From Polytrichum commune (taxonomy: Eukaryota > Streptophyta > Polytrichopsida > Polytrichales > Polytrichaceae): a stretch of DNA of 64,000 nt. The stretch lies in the NCBI GenBank assembly GCA_950295325.1, contig OX485807.1, forward strand, positions 6,450,501-6,514,500, given 5' to 3'. The position numbers were made by a program, and so were the translations under genes. The notes below the pieces were generated by a model that worked only from the letters and a program-made list of their open reading frames with translations, did not search any database and was not told the origin of the DNA. Of the stretch, positions 33,942-47,900 are shown piece after piece (positions within the stretch are counted from its first letter, which is position 1; each line of letters begins with the position of its first letter).

Positions 33942-34322
33942 ACTACACTATATTGTATTTAGTGTCATATGGCATTTTGTCACTATGATAACTTTTCTAC
34001 TTACACTTTTTATGAACAGGTTTACTGAAACTGTTGTCCCAATTTACTTTTAGTTCATTGCTTTTGGTATATTTTACATAATAGGAATCATGTAATGAAT
34101 CACTGTCATGAATGATTGACATTTTGATGAAAACCACTTAGTGAGTGATAGCAATTGCAACACTGTAAGTCTGTGAATGTCCATATGTTTTTTTTACAAG
34201 GAAGAAATGACAAATAATGTTAGGTTTACATTTAGTGTTGGTGACACTACATGGGCGGTTTACAATTAGTATTGAGCAAGACAAATAGAAATAGTGACAC
34301 CAAATACAACAGTTAGTGTAGT
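33942..34322. mobile_element. MITE with ACTACACTA ends (family F), 381 bp
   Basis: Imperfect terminal inverted repeats of about 30 bp: ACTACACTATATTGTATTTA on the left, and ACTACACTAACTGTTGTATT as the inverse of the right end. Both then run into 'GTGTCA'. Related copies lie at 38948-39325 and 41861-42247. No convincing target duplication is visible, so the superfamily is undecided. Confidence 0.7.
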
Positions 34323-34413
34323 GGCCGGTTTTTCCTCTTCATTGCTCTATTGAAACGGCTGCAGGACTTCTTGAGGCTAGCAACTTGAACTCCATGGTCC
34401 TTTAATTTGGATT

Positions 34414-34740
34414 ACTACACAAAATATGATATTTAGTGTTTGATACACTAAACACGAATGCATACACTAAATATTGATAACCCTATGAAAGTAAGTAACA
34501 TTAAATGTAAACTCAAACACTAAATATCAACTATGGTAATATGTGAAAATCACATGGTTGAATATAGTGTTAGTAAAGATATGAAAAAAGGGATATAATA
34601 AAGGAAGGTGGCAGTAGGGAAGGTAGTGGCACATTTATGTCTAACACTAATTGTCAAAGAATTGAAAACTAGTTTTGAGCATGGTAGGGTGGTAACAACA
34701 CTAAATATAATCAAACACTAAATATCATATTTTGTGTAGT
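34414..34740. mobile_element. MITE with ACTACACAAAATA ends (family E), 327 bp
   Basis: The terminal inverted repeats are identical for about 31 bp, starting ACTACACAAAATATGATATT and continuing TAGTGTTTGAT. The interior has scattered CACTAAAT boxes. No clear target duplication is present. Identical ends suggest a comparatively young copy. Confidence 0.78.
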
Positions 34741-37700
34741 GAATGTTTTTCACGCCGCCCGACCGACACGTGATTCCCGGAAGTTTTGCAACTGGTCAGC
34801 CCCCCTTCTTCTTCTTCGTCGCCTTCTTTTCTTTTTTGCCCGGATTTTCAAGAGGGCCGGCGGAAATGGCGACAATCATTGGAGTGGTAATGCCACATAC
34901 GGATTAAATATGACAGGGTTTCATCCAAAGTGTATGAGTTTTGGGGACGTTTTCGGTGACTTTCATCCATGTCAAGATGACGTAATATTTATACTCTAGT
35001 TTTCGATTTTGGTTGCCTAAAAAAATTTGTGGCTGCCCAATTCCACCCACCATCTTCCATTCAATTCATGAAGACATGGTGGGTGCACTTCTAAACTTCT
35101 CCAAGTGATGTGCGATCGCAAGTACGCTATGTGGTCCTATTTGTGGACTTTTCAAACTCCACAAACGATGTCAATCATTGGATCTAACTAAGAATTTGCC
35201 TCACCCAAACAACAATTGCGAAATATAGAGATTGTCGTTTCGAAGTTCAATATCAAAGTTGAGATGCAAAAGTTATAAGAAATGAAAGTGAAGATTTTCT
35301 TTTTCTTGGATTGACGTTGTGTTGTTCCATAGCGTCACGTGCTGCACCGGTTCTCCTTTATCACACATCCATGTTAACACTACAAACTCCTCGATATCAG
35401 GTGTAGTTTGGTTGCCAAAAGCATCATAGTACTGAGTTTGGAGTGTATTTGTTTGGAAGACAATGCACCCTATTGTGAAGTCTATCCATTACAACTAAGA
35501 AAAGCCGGTGGTCAAAGGTAGGTTACTTTTTCCAATCACTAGCCCACTTCTCCTAGAATGAAACACGCAATTAGTAGTACAAGATGGTTAGCAACTTCAA
35601 ATCAAAGTCATAGTCAATATCCTCATAAAGTTTGGATAGTTTATCCAGACTTAAAGTGAAGATTCTTGTGCTCATTAAATGATTATATAGCTCCCCCACC
35701 CCCCGTTGCCAATACAATTACGTTGACTACTAAAACCTAGAATGGCTATCATGTTTTGAGCACACAATTCAATATCTTTTAAACATTTATAGTTCAAATA
35801 CACGTTTTTGTTCATGGAGAGGTTCCTAAGAGTCTTCTTGGAATCTTATGGTTTAAATTAGACACCGAGAAGGCATTGTTATAATTAGATTGAACTACAA
35901 TATGTACTGAAAACATAGAGACCATTCTAGGTTCAAAAAACAAACACAATCGAGAGGGTCTACATGAGCACTTAAAATCATATTAATTCTTCCATTGGCC
36001 TTTTGGAACTTTAGATTCTTTGAACTCTATATCTAAATTTGAATTGACATATGGTGGCTTGAACCCAAAGATTTAATGTGAACCCCACGGGAACTCCGAG
36101 GTTCAGCCGTCTAAGGCTGGAATAGTTGTTGAATGAGTGACCTTCCCAACACTTGATTTCTAGTGCACCCTACCACCTACCGTATATCCACCCTCGGGGG
36201 TGCATCATTGAAAGTATGGATCCACGTGGGTGCACAAAAAAGGTACTGATTATGCCCAGGGGTTACAAAATATATATAAGGTTTTATTGGGTTTTTTTTT
36301 TCTAGCTTTGTGAATACACTAGGCGTATGATTCATATACTCCTAGTTGTATTTCTACTTTTAGGTCCATAGTCGAGTATAATGAAGTGGGTAATTCACAA
36401 GAGGTCCAAAATGCATATTTCCATTATGTCAGTTTGAATGGTAATTCCACATTGTCCAAGGATATGTTCACTAGAATCAAGTATGGTATGTTACATGTCA
36501 AACCTAAAGTTTGACTATCTAGAGCCAAGGATAATGATTACTCATTGAAATTGAAATATGATTATACGGTATAGTTTGTCTCCCAATTGAAGAAGTGAAA
36601 AACAAAGGATTAAAAAGCAAGTCAGCTAAAACATTGACCACCTAGACTTGGTGTTTGGGAAGGGTATATAGGATGCGCCGCAACATTGGCAACATGTGAA
36701 TTGAGTATCGACAACTAGTTGACCTCTAGAACCGGCTTTCCAATATGGAAATAAGATGACGTTGGTATCAAAATAAGAATGGGTCAAATGTGGACCTATG
36801 GCTTGACAAATCATTTGGTGGTAGAGTTAGAAACCATCATTGCATCGGCTTCAATGATTTGTATTGTAGCAACAAGTTTGTATGAATTACATCCAACGGA
36901 TGAACGAGTGCTCAATGATTTCATAAATGATTTAATAAATATGTCTTGCTAAGAGTATTTTAGCCATATGATCTTTCCAGCATATATACATGATTGGGAT
37001 CTATATGTTTTATGATTTCTCACTTGTGTATGTATTCAAGGGGATTTCCTAGCTGCAAATTGTACGTATATCATTTTTAAGACGGGGGCAAATCTTGCAT
37101 ATTAGGGGTATTAATTTTAGGGTCATGCACGCATGTGGTTCCCAACAATAATAATAAGTGCACCCCATGTGTGTCCACCTAATCATAGTTGGATATCTGG
37201 GTGAACCGGATATTTCAACTAATCGTGTGGGAAGCTAAGGGCTTGCCCTTGGAGAAGATAGGTGTCGACCAACTTGTCCACGCCCATTCTAGGTGTTCAC
37301 CTTCAAAAGCAGGCAGTAGTTGTCAAGGGCCCTCTAATTCTTGTATTGTTCATTTTGGGATTGCATATAGATTTCGACTAACTTGAAAATGAACCAACAC
37401 CATAATTCACACCGGTGGCAACATTAGAGTTGTCTTTCTTTCTTTCTTTCTTTCTTTCTCTCTGAAATGAGAACATACATGATTGGCAATTGCTTGTATC
37501 CAAACAACAATTTACTAATTGAATATATAGGTCACCAAGCCCAATTCCCAAGCGGTGGACTCTCCATACCACATACAAACTAACATGAGTGTAAGAAAGG
37601 GTTTTAGTTGAGGCATTAGTGTACATAGTATACATAATGGACAAGTATTAAGTTTCTCTAGTTTGTTCACTTTAAAATGCTATAAAGAATTTTGTATTAC

Positions 37701-38285
37701 GGGTAGATGTACAAAAGGGGCCCCTAAGGTTTAGAGATTTTTTTGACAGTAGATGTGTTGGTTTCACCTAATTCACATTTTCATTCATTGTTATCATATG
37801 GTAACAATCCTCAACAACTACCTCGACCATTCTTGTTAGGGTTTTGCATTTGGGTTATAGGACAAGCTAGAGGCTCTTTGAGTACTCATGGGTTCCCTTG
37901 AGTTTCCCTCTTCGGATTGTGGGTAAGTTATTGTGCTCTTGTCTTTGTTTGTTTGATGCAATTGTTGAGTTACATGCCATGGATAAAAAAATTTGTTTAA
38001 TGACTTTATGATGAGAAAGTGAACATGGATTTTACATGTAATGAAGGCATATTTAATTCATGGTTTATATTTTGTGTATGTAGTGGAGGCATTTATCACC
38101 TGAAAATTGGAAAGCGGTAGTATAAATACATGGGTTCATTTTCTAGCATGCCATTAGCACGTATACATTTGTTTTTCTCTATAAATTTCTCGTGTATAGG
38201 GAGTTTAATATCATAGTGATCCATGCATGTCATTATGGTTTTCAACGAAGAATCCACCCTCAAGGACCCATTATGAAGGAAGTTA
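34741..38285. other. Gene-free tract
   Basis: Short frames only. About 35.55-35.96 kb resembles segments near 3.05-3.25 kb, 0.85-1.03 kb and 42.74-42.96 kb (dispersed degenerate repeat). A TTTC microsatellite lies at about 37436-37460. The plus-strand frame at 34739-34999 has no recognisable domain. Confidence 0.4.
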
Positions 38286-38290
38286 TCGAA

Positions 38291-38598
38291 GTGGACCACA
38301 CTATTTATTTTGGTCAAAATGAAAATAATGTGGGTCCAAGACTCTAGGTGTTCCCTAAGTCTTCATGAGGACTTCCAATCAGCACATTTAATATAAGCTC
38401 CATAATAAAAAAATAGCACACAATAACATACTCACCCACGATAATTTTCTAGAATATGAATGTAGCCCATGCTAATTTTCTAGTAGAAATTTAGTGTGGG
38501 TGAAAAATTGATGTGGCCCACATTAATTTCTAGCACGAAAATTAGCATGGCCTCTAGAATAGTACTATGACCCACACTTGTAGGACTATTTAGTGTAG
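38291..38598. mobile_element. MITE remnant (family G)
   Basis: The right end, 'GACTATTTAGTGTAG', matches the right end of the element at 58720-59059. The interiors share 'GTGGGTCCAAGAC' and 'CCTAAGTCTTCATGA'. The left terminus is missing or too diverged to place. Confidence 0.55.
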
Positions 38599-38947
38599 CT
38601 ACCCAAATCTCTCTACTACTTGTGAAGCCTCGCTACATACTAGCCACCAAATGGGCACCAAACCAAATTACTAGATAATGAACATATTTGACAAATTTGG
38701 CTCTTCAAAAGATTGAATCAAATATGGGTTTGCTCCTTGTCAAAAACCACATGTTCTGCTACCCCCCATTTCCTACCGGATTTCCAACCACATGACAAAA
38801 TGACAACAAGTCTTACTACAAGCAATCTCTAAAGAGCAACACCATTTGGACCCCATCATTCGTTACCATGGACATATCCTAGTATTTGACTTAACCCGCT
38901 AACATGTGCTACTAGAGTGTTCTAGAGGGCTCCCTTCTCAAAGTACA

Positions 38948-39325
38948 TCAAATGTTGTATTTAGTGTCACCAATTCTATTTGTCTTGCTCAATACAAGTT
39001 GTAAACCACCTCTTGTATTGTCACCAATACAAAGTGTAAAACTAACATTATTTGTCATAATGATTCCTTGTTTAAAAAATAAAAATAAATTGGGCACTAT
39101 GGATTTACAATGTCGCAATTACCGTCACTAACTAAGTGATTTTCCATCCAAAGTCAATCATCCATAACAAGATTTCATCACAAAAATGTTAGGATGCACA
39201 ATATACCAAAAGTGGATGAACAATACGTAGGTTGGGATGACAATATTTGTGAAGTTATTCATTATAAGTGTCTTTAGAAAAGTAACCGCAATGACATAAG
39301 ATACCATATGAGTATCAATAATGAG
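38948..39325. mobile_element. MITE copy (family F)
   Basis: It aligns with the inverse of 33942-34322 from 'TGTTGTATTTAGTGTCAC' through 'TGTCTTGCTCAATAC' and 'CTAAGTG.TTTTC' to 'GATACCATATGA'. The outer termini are degraded. Confidence 0.6.
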
Positions 39326-40570
39326 GATGCCACGTTTTCTCCTATGAATAGGGTATGGGTATTTGATGGTTTTTGTTTTGATTTGGTTCTTAATACCATT
39401 GGGGGTCTATATACCATGCAACAACCTTCATGCCTAGGAATATGCCTTAGTATGCAGCTGCCTTCCGTACTGGCAACTTTGGTATCAACCTAGATAATAA
39501 CTTGGCTATACAAAGAATCTCTCGCCTTGAGATATCCACATGACATTCTTCAATGGGCTCTACGTGTTTGCTCACTATTATAGGTAGGGTAGTGGTTGAC
39601 TAAAGTGGGGGAGGAGCCGGCTTAGGTGCAAATCTAGTTGTAGTTGGTCACGATACTCTAATACCACATAGGAATTTGACATGGAAATATGTGTGTCCAA
39701 TCACCTTGGTAATTTAACTCGGTCATCCTCCCCATCACATGTTTAGAATCAAACTATACTTCATGGGGGATTTGAATTTCTTAAGGGTAGTGGATAGAGT
39801 CGATGGTTAGTAGTATTGGCCCCACCGGATGCGTTGTGAGCCAGTGAAGAATGGTATGCATCAAACAACAATAGTTGATTGATTGATATTACAATATTGA
39901 TATCCATGGGAAAACCATCTCTTGGTATTGGTTATTAAAACCATGCACTCACCTGGATACCATACCAACATTAGCGTCATCCGCAAAGTGTCTCAAAGAG
40001 GGTTGAAATCGTGCCTTTCACCCTTCTTCGAGAAAACTTTCTATCAAGAGCTCATTGTGTATAGGAGACTAATATTGTGAAAGGCGGGTGAAACATTGGG
40101 GACCTCCTCTTTCCACCTCTCAAATTTTGAGAGAATTCTAAGATCTAAAATAGAGTACGTGCATGGGACCCGCTGTCGTGAACCCCAGATTGCCCTATGC
40201 AAGCTTAACTTGGTCCACCCATCCTAGCAGGACAACCTAAAACACCAGGTTCATAATAGCCCAACACACCACCCTTTGTGTATGATGATCTAAACATTAA
40301 GAAAACTTGGATAACTTTGTGTTAATTCTCATAAACTTAGGGTTTGGGACTTAAACGCACGGTTTCATCTGCTTTACCATACAACAAATACCTTGGTTGG
40401 CTACAACGTCGTTAGAACTCATGCGATTCGCTTCACGACGCCAATAAAAACGAGCATGGAGTTGCAAATCCCTCCGTATGTGGCACAGAGCCAAGTTGGA
40501 CTTTGTACCTTCTTCTGCAAGTAGGCAAGCAGCCATGCCCCTTCTGGGTGCAGATCAAGGAACGGGAAGC
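39326..40570. other. Gene-free tract
   Basis: No supported gene or bounded element. The small minus-strand frame at 40351-40536 has no recognisable domain and no splice partners. Confidence 0.35.
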
Positions 40571-40574
40571 ACTG

Positions 40575-41330
40575 GTTGAGCTTCAGAAAACAACTGGTTC
40601 AAGTTCAAGACTCCAGGCAAGATGATTACTGGTCATTTTAGAGGAATCTATGGAAGAATATACCTCAAATTATTAAAGGGAGAACCCGGAAGATCACAAC
40701 CTATGTCTGGGGAGAACCGGCGGTTAGGTACAGATGAACCGGTTGAGTTAGAGAAATAACCGGTTGAAGTTCAAGACTCCAGGAGAATTACCGATCATTT
40801 CAGAGGAATCTATAGAAGAATATACCTCAAATTATTAAAGGGAAAAACCCGGAAGATCACAACCTATGTCCGGGAAGAACCGGTGGTTAGGTACAGATGA
40901 ACCAGTTGAGTTTGGGAAATAACCGGTTGAAGTTCAACACTTCAGGAGAATTAACGATCATTTCAGAGGAATCTATAGAAGAATATACCTCAAATTATTA
41001 AAGGGGAAAACCCGGAAGATCACAACCTATGTCCGGGAAGAACCGGTGGTTAGGTACAGATGAACCAGTTGAGTTTGGGAAATAACCGATTGAAGTTCAA
41101 GACTTCAGGAGAATTACCGATCATTTCAGAGGAATCTATAGAAGAATATACCTCAAATTATTAAAGGGGAAAACCCGGAAGATCACGACCTCTGTCTGGG
41201 AAGAACCGGCGGTTAGGTACAGATGAACCGGTTGAGTTTGAGAAATAACCGGTTGAAGTTCAAGACTTCATTCAGGAGAATCACCGATCATTTCAGAGGA
41301 ATCTATAGAAGAATACACCTCCTTGAATGA
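40575..41330. repeat. 163-bp tandem array, about 4.6 units
   Basis: 'GGTTAGGTACAGATGAACC' recurs at exact 163-base spacing (TTA core at 40724, 40887, 41050 and 41213). Each unit contains the palindrome-like AACCGGTTGA, 'TCATTT.AGAGGAATCTAT', and 'CCTCAAATTATTAAAGG'. Units are about 90% or more alike by eye. A diverged extension (about 41330-41520) continues with 'GGAAACACTGGGA' and 'CTTGACCG' boxes. A single diverged relative lies at 59062-59290. Confidence 0.93.
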
Positions 41331-41860
41331 ATGAAAGCGGCAAAACCGGAAGATATCTAACATGTCACCGGCTGGATCTAGAATCACTGGGGTCTTGACC
41401 GACTGACTATACATGCCCGAAAACTTCCCGGGCACTGATGACAACGCGGAACCGGTTGGACATGGAAACACTGGGAATTTGACCGATATTGCCCCAAATT
41501 CTCCAGACGCTGAGGCCCAGGAAGTACCTTAGTCCCCTTGAGTCAGAAGGAAGGGAGGAAGGTGCTGGCTGCCAAGGCTAACTTAGTACAGCTATGGGGA
41601 TAAGGCAGTGGTGGTATGAATGTTATATGGGAATGGGGGAGGCTCCATAATTCCCCATAATTCACGCTCACACTGGCCTCGCATCGATTTCAGGTCCGCC
41701 GGCGTAACTTAGCTCACCTAATACCATTGAAGCTCGAAGAGCTCTTTGCGCTCTTCAGTCAAGCTTCCTTGCTGGCTGCTTCAGAACGGGGCAAAATGAC
41801 TTAAAATGACTTTGTGGTCGGCTTGTCCTGGAATCGTCCTTGGAACGACACTGGGAGCTT

Positions 41861-42247
41861 CACTAACTGTGAAATTTAGTGTCACCGATTCTGGTTGTCT
41901 TTGCTCAATACTCATTGTAAAACTGTAGTGTAGTGTGTTACCAACACTAAATGGTCGACCCAACATTGTTTGTCGTTCCTTGTAAAGTTTTGGGGGGGAT
42001 TATAGGTCTCCAGTGTTGCAAATTACTGTCGCTTACCAGGTGGTTTTTCGTCTAAATTTCAGTCGTCCATGGCAATGTTGCATCACAAGTTGGCGACAAG
42101 AGAAGGTAGGGTGTTGGCCGATGGATGAACTCGTGCATCATCCATGACAAATATTTGTTCACTTTTTTTTAAGAAGTGTTATATGAAAAGTTACCACAGT
42201 GACATGAAATACCATATGACATTGAATATCATATTTAGTGGAGCTAC
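41861..42247. mobile_element. MITE copy (family F)
   Basis: It begins 'CACTAACTGTGAAATTTAGT' and ends near 'GAATATCATATTTAGTGGAG'. The interior parallels 38948-39325, including 'GTCTTTGCTCAATACTC' and 'TACCATATGACATTG'. It lies directly after the 163-bp array region. Confidence 0.6.
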
Positions 42248-43314
42248 GTTCAAATATTTTGGCAGACAGGCGAACTAGGTTATTGGAAAGGTCGAAGTGG
42301 AAGTGATTTCTTGGATGTGGCACCAAAAGTTTCGCAAAGAATTTTTTTTCATGCCCACAACACTCTTACAATCTCAGTTAATTCTTGCTGCAATCCGTGT
42401 CCGAGAGGGGGGAAAGGGGGGACTTATCGTATAAGAGTGTACCTCACATCCATCCAAGATAAAAACTTGACCCCCTGTAGGGTTGTGGCCCAATCCATCT
42501 CAAACGACTTGGACTAGATTCATTTGGTGTCTTTGAAGCTATTTCCATTGTCAAATCAACTACAAATAATAACTTATGGGCTGCATATTATTTTAGGGTT
42601 TTTACATTGGATGAATGAGAAGTGCTCTTGTATGCGATAAATTCACCTTTCTCTCCATCAAGAGTATTCAATCTATCCAAGGTAAGCACGCCTAGTATGG
42701 ACACCTTCAACCCTACTTTCACTTCTCCCTCGATATTTTTAACATATAAAAAAAATTCAATACAAGGTGATTAGCAAATCCAAATCGAGGGCCGTAGCCA
42801 TTTTCCTCACCTTTTTTAGGGTTCATATGAATATCTTATTCAAATCCAACTGTAGATCATTCATTTTCTTCTCAAACAAGCATATATACAATTCCCCCAA
42901 TTACATTAACCAATAAACCTAGAATAATTATCAATTCTTGAGTGCCTACCCCACATGTTTTGGTGCCCGTTTTTTAATTCCAAACCTAACCAAACACCAT
43001 TCCAATATAGATGTCCTTTTAATTAACCAAATGAGGCCCCCTCATTGTGTAGGCCATGTCCCACGTCATCCTAGATTGCCTTTACATTTCAAATAAACTC
43101 ATTCTCACCCCTAGGACTTGCTCAGAGGGTTCGTACTCCATCCTCCCTTTATAACAAGGATTGGGTTTTGGATTAATTTTTTTTTGGTTAGGGGCATGGA
43201 ACATAACATGTTGCCCAAGCTATTTCATACGATTGTTTTGGTAGCCATGTCTTTCATAACCTCACAATGCTACTAAGACGAGTGCACTATTATTATAGGC
43301 ACTTTTTGGATTAA
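42248..43314. other. Gene-free tract
   Basis: No gene is supported. About 42.74-42.96 kb resembles the dispersed repeat at 3.05-3.25 kb and 35.55-35.77 kb. Confidence 0.4.
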
Positions 43315-43677
43315 GGGCTAGTTCACACAGGGTCCCAAGTCCTAACATGGAGGTCAAATCCCAACTTGTGAGCCTCATGTAACCACGAAAACATGGTTAA
43401 GTGCCATTAAAGTCGGATCTTGATTATTTTATGCAAAAATATTTGCGGGACTTGGGTTGAGAGTTGGGTCTAGCCTTTTCCTTGACCCAACTCGAAACAC
43501 AAGTCCCCAACATCACCTCCAAAAAGTGTTGCCATGTAGGCATCCATGTCATAGTTGGGACTTAGGACTTGGGACCCTGTGGGAAGTGGTAAGTCCCAAC
43601 TTCCACGCTCTTAACGGTTGAGATGGCATGGATTGACCTCATGTGACTTGGGACTTGGGACCCGTGTGAACCAACCC
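43315..43677. mobile_element. PIF/Harbinger-like MITE (family D), 363 bp
   Basis: Ends are GGGCTAGTTCACACAGGGTC and its inverse GGGTTGGTTCACACGGGTCC, both continuing 'CCAAGTCC'. Flanked by TAA (43312-43314 and 43678-43680). The interior repeats 'CCCAACT' and 'GACTTGG' boxes. Non-autonomous. Confidence 0.87.
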
Positions 43678-44978
43678 TAATAACAAATGTAGAGGTTTTG
43701 ATAACAAAACAAATATTACATGAGCACATAAGCAAATCCAAATGAAGAACATGAGAGCTAATCTTGCCATTTGTGGAGTCAAGGTGAATATTGAGTGAAT
43801 TTTTGAAGTGAGAGCTATAAATGACCTATACAGGTCTTCTATCAGAGGTGTACATTTCCAAACTCGGACATGTACCTAACATTAAGAATTTGTAACAGGT
43901 CACACAGGTGAACCTGTGTGATTACATGTGAACCACAGGTGGAATCGGGATGTGATATTAAGAAGGTCCGGTTCAGTTCCCAAATTTCTGATACAAACAA
44001 GGTTTGAGTATGTATGAGAGGATTAACTTGAGCCACCCAACCCGGGAATGTTGCAGTGTTGCAACATTTCCGTTGCTTGAAGTTTGAGATGATGACCATG
44101 TTATGCGGATGATAGATATTCCGTAGGAGTGGTGACAGGTTAAGAATCATAAGATTCATGAAAAACGAAATAATCCAACTTTGAGGAGGGTCCAGTCAAA
44201 GATAGTGATGGTGAATAGACCAGATGTCTACAATACCGAATATTACTTTTCCTCTTTGATCTAGGCACCACATGAATCTTGCTACCAATAATAGAAAACT
44301 TTTTACTGCTTCAGAATCTTCCTCTAATCATTTGCGATTTTCAGCTAAGTTTCCATGCAATTGTGGCCAAAGGTAGCAACTGGATTCGCAGCTGATTGAC
44401 TGAATATTAACAACTTGGAAATGTACTCCCTTGTGTAACTGCTGGATACTTTCGCTTTACAAACAGGACATTTACAAATTTGTTTACTCAAATGTTTAGT
44501 CAAAGAGCAGAAACATCACATTTGAGCTCCTCGAACTTCCCGCCAATAATAAAAGGGATGGCTGGGAAGTAAATTTTACACTCTATTCCTGCACCCTGAC
44601 ACTACTGTGATAAGCAACCACAAGAGGCCAACTACAATGCATAAAAATAACTATATACACTACCAATCCTTATTGGGATAACTATTTGGACCGCTTTTCT
44701 CTACAGCTTCAGCCAAATGCCTGCCACGCAGAATCATTAAGCTTCCAAGAATAAATTTGAATATCAACGACTATTACACCTGCAATGAATAAATCGTGGT
44801 GACAACCTGAAGGAGTTTGTGCACGAAATTGCACATTCAGCTTCCTGGATTCTCCACAAAGCTGGATAGAACTCCTAAACCCCAAATTGTGCAAGACCAA
44901 CCTGCTACGACTGTGAAGATGATGATCAAGACACAACCACAAGAGGATACAACAACAATTTACCAACAACAGAGGTTT
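43678..44978. other. Downstream region of FYVE gene
   Basis: The right part (about 44.2-44.98 kb) should hold the 3' UTR of the FYVE gene. No convincing polyadenylation signal could be fixed. The minus-strand frame at 43842-44159 has no recognisable domain. Confidence 0.4.
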
Positions 44979-47900
44979 CTAGGAGGTCAAAGTCAGAAGC
45001 TGCTTCTCAAGCCGCTTTGCCCCACGAAGCATTTCCAACGCTTCCGCTGTCTTTCCAGCACGCTTCAGCTGAACCGCACGGAGTTTATCCCCACGAATCC
45101 TCTCCTCTAACCTCTGCTTCTCATCCTCGGCCCCTGCTTTTCCCTTCAATGGTGGCACACTAGAGCCTCTGATTGCGCCTCTGGAACTCAGCCCCACGTC
45201 ACTTATTGGTGATTGTCCAGGTGGCTTTACCATTCGTTTTGGCTCACTAACTCCTGCCAACTCACCTTCTTTGAATCCTAATCCCTTGAGAGCAGCTAGC
45301 AGCTGCGGGTCGAGCAGATCTTCCACTCCTGCCACATCCCCCAACTCTTCCTTTCCATGCATCGGATCCAGATCTTCCATCTGCTTTTCAAGGTTCTTGG
45401 CCAATTCATACTCCGCTTCAGCTTCTTCAATTTTCCCCTCGCGTCGTAGGCCCATTGACTTACGCTTGTGAGCTAACGACTCTTGCTGGAGCTTCATGCG
45501 GTCCTTCGTTTGCCGCACTTGCTGTTGCATTTGTTCCTTGTGCCCAGGACCCTTTGCAGGTGGACTTGTTTTAACTACAGATGCAGCAGGTTCGGATCTT
45601 GAGGGGACTTCTTCAACCTTGTTATGCTGTGGATTGATGACCCTCCCTGCATAAAAAGCCATGAAAATAGAACCAAGTCAAAGGAATGTTTTTCATCCTA
45701 CGGCCCCAGCCAGAGCTATGACCAGGCAATGTTATGCAGGTGTCAGCTAAGTCTTATTCTGCAACCACACCATGTTTGTCTCTTGTAGTAGTGAAAAATG
45801 CAGCATCGATAAATGTGGGTTGAACACTGGACCAATTCAACTCCGCCATATATTTTTGCAATGCGCTACTGAAAACATAAAATACGCGTACGAGTATGGA
45901 GGTATAAAATAAACTTAGATTAGAAAACCATAAAGAATCACTCTTGAGCTATCTAAAGCTATATAATATATGATTTAAAAGATCTTAAAGGCTACTTAGA
46001 AATCTACAATATAATAATGGTATCATTAAATATTGGTGAAGATTTCATTTGTAGAAATATTATTAGAAAAATTTATGACGCCATTTATGAATTTCTTAGG
46101 CTGGCCTGTAATCAAAAAGGAGTACAGCAAGTCCAGCACAAGTATGTCACTAACTTTTGGTGCTCAATATTACCTTCTACATACAAGCCATACCTGCCAA
46201 ACATTTATATAGTTTAAGATACTGTTGGGTGCGACGGGGACCTTAGAATGCCTATAATGCTCCTCCAAAGATCCTTCAATGGACAAAACCAACTTCTAGG
46301 GCTTAGAGGATATTTGGGACTTTCAAAGGATGTTGTTGAGCAGCTAGGTATAATTCCTTTTCCTGTACCTGTCGCTGGTAATGCATTCACAGATGTAGAC
46401 ACTCCTTGTGAGCCTTGCTGTTCCAGTTGCCGCTCCAGCAACTTTGCCTTGCGAAGCTCCTCCCGTGCCTCCCCTGCTTTTCCTTCACGCTTCAACACCA
46501 ACGCCTTGCGCTTGAGTGCCAAAATTTCCTGTTGTGTATTTGGCGATTCTTGCACAGCACTGACTTTCTCTTGACTAGGGGTTAGCTCTGCACGCTTACT
46601 ACTAGGCACACTAGGAGGGGGCCTATCAGGCTTTTTGTGAATTGTGGGTTGTCCAATGCCACTCTCCTTCACTTGGCTTTGTCCAGTGGATGTTGCAATC
46701 TTTTTCTTACTTGATCCTTCCATGGCTGTCGCAACCTCAGGATCAACTGCACCCTTCACATTTTTGTCACCCATAACATCAGTATGATTGCGAGTACTTG
46801 TATTTTTGGGTTTCGCCTTTTCAACAGCTGCTTGCTCTTTGTTATCATTTACGTTGAAGTGATCGCCAGAGAGCAAATCAAAAAGACCTCTATGCCAGTT
46901 TTGCTGCTGCTTTGCAGGGGCAGCAGGAGCTTGTTCACTTCCAAGGTCCATGAGAGGTGGGGCCAAACCCACAGCCTGACCTAGTTCCCCATACTCACCC
47001 TCAAAAGGATTTTCCTCATCATCCCCCTTTGGACTTTTGGAAGCCCCTTTGGTGTTGAGATTTTTCATGGCAGTGTCTTTTCCTGTTTTCTTTACATGCC
47101 AGGCAGGATCACCCCAATCAAATTCCAAAAGGCTGTTGTTCTTGACCTCACGTTTCCCAGTTTCTGCTCTGGCACTAGAAGCTGTTGTACTCTTCACCAA
47201 GGAACCGAATTGAGCATTTGACTGCAGCAGTGACTGAATTGGCTCTTGCGGTAGAGTTGTTGGAATGTTGTCTCTAACAGTGGTGGGTTTAGTGGATACC
47301 TCTGCTTCACCCTGCCAGCCCATGCCTGCTAAGGCAGCCAGCAGTTCTGGATCTTGCATGTCATCTTCAGTAACATCCTCTTCATCTACAGGTTCGTCAT
47401 CAAGGTATACAGGTCTTGCTTCCCTGATATCTTCCCTGAAAAAACCAGATAAAAGCAGGATGGGTTCTTTGCAAGTCAGCCATATTACACCAGGAGCCTA
47501 AATGAATCTAGAAACAGATGGAAAATTTTGACAGGTGCTGGAACAATAGGATAAGATTCCTCACTAAACGCAATTACAGAAGCTCTTAATGTAGGATATC
47601 CCCCGACCAAAAGTCCCATGAGTTAAAGGGTAGCTCAATTGCCATATGAAGTGATCAGTGATGCCACCATGTGCTACATTCAATAAAGTTTAGTTATTAT
47701 GACAAATAATAGTTGAGCTGGTATCTCTTACTTGGAAGTGAGTTCCAAAGCTTGGGGTGGATGCAGGATTCCAGCTGTTGGTATTTGCTTAGGCTCGATC
47801 ACAGTGGGTGCAGGTATAGCAACTGGACCCATTTCCAGATCCCGCAGCTGCTGCTCAAGCAATTTTGATTCTTGAAGCTCAATGCGTGCCTCTTCCGACT

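Noticed and set aside
20512-44000. LTR retrotransposon or virus-derived element
   Set aside because: I looked for protease, reverse transcriptase, integrase, capsid and envelope signatures and for paired long terminal repeats and saw none that could be supported.
46214-46368. Longer C-terminal tail of exon 8 reading through to a stop at 46214
   Set aside because: A CAG|GTACAG donor at 46369 joins in phase to exon 9, which continues the module series. Intron retention is possible but not the main form.
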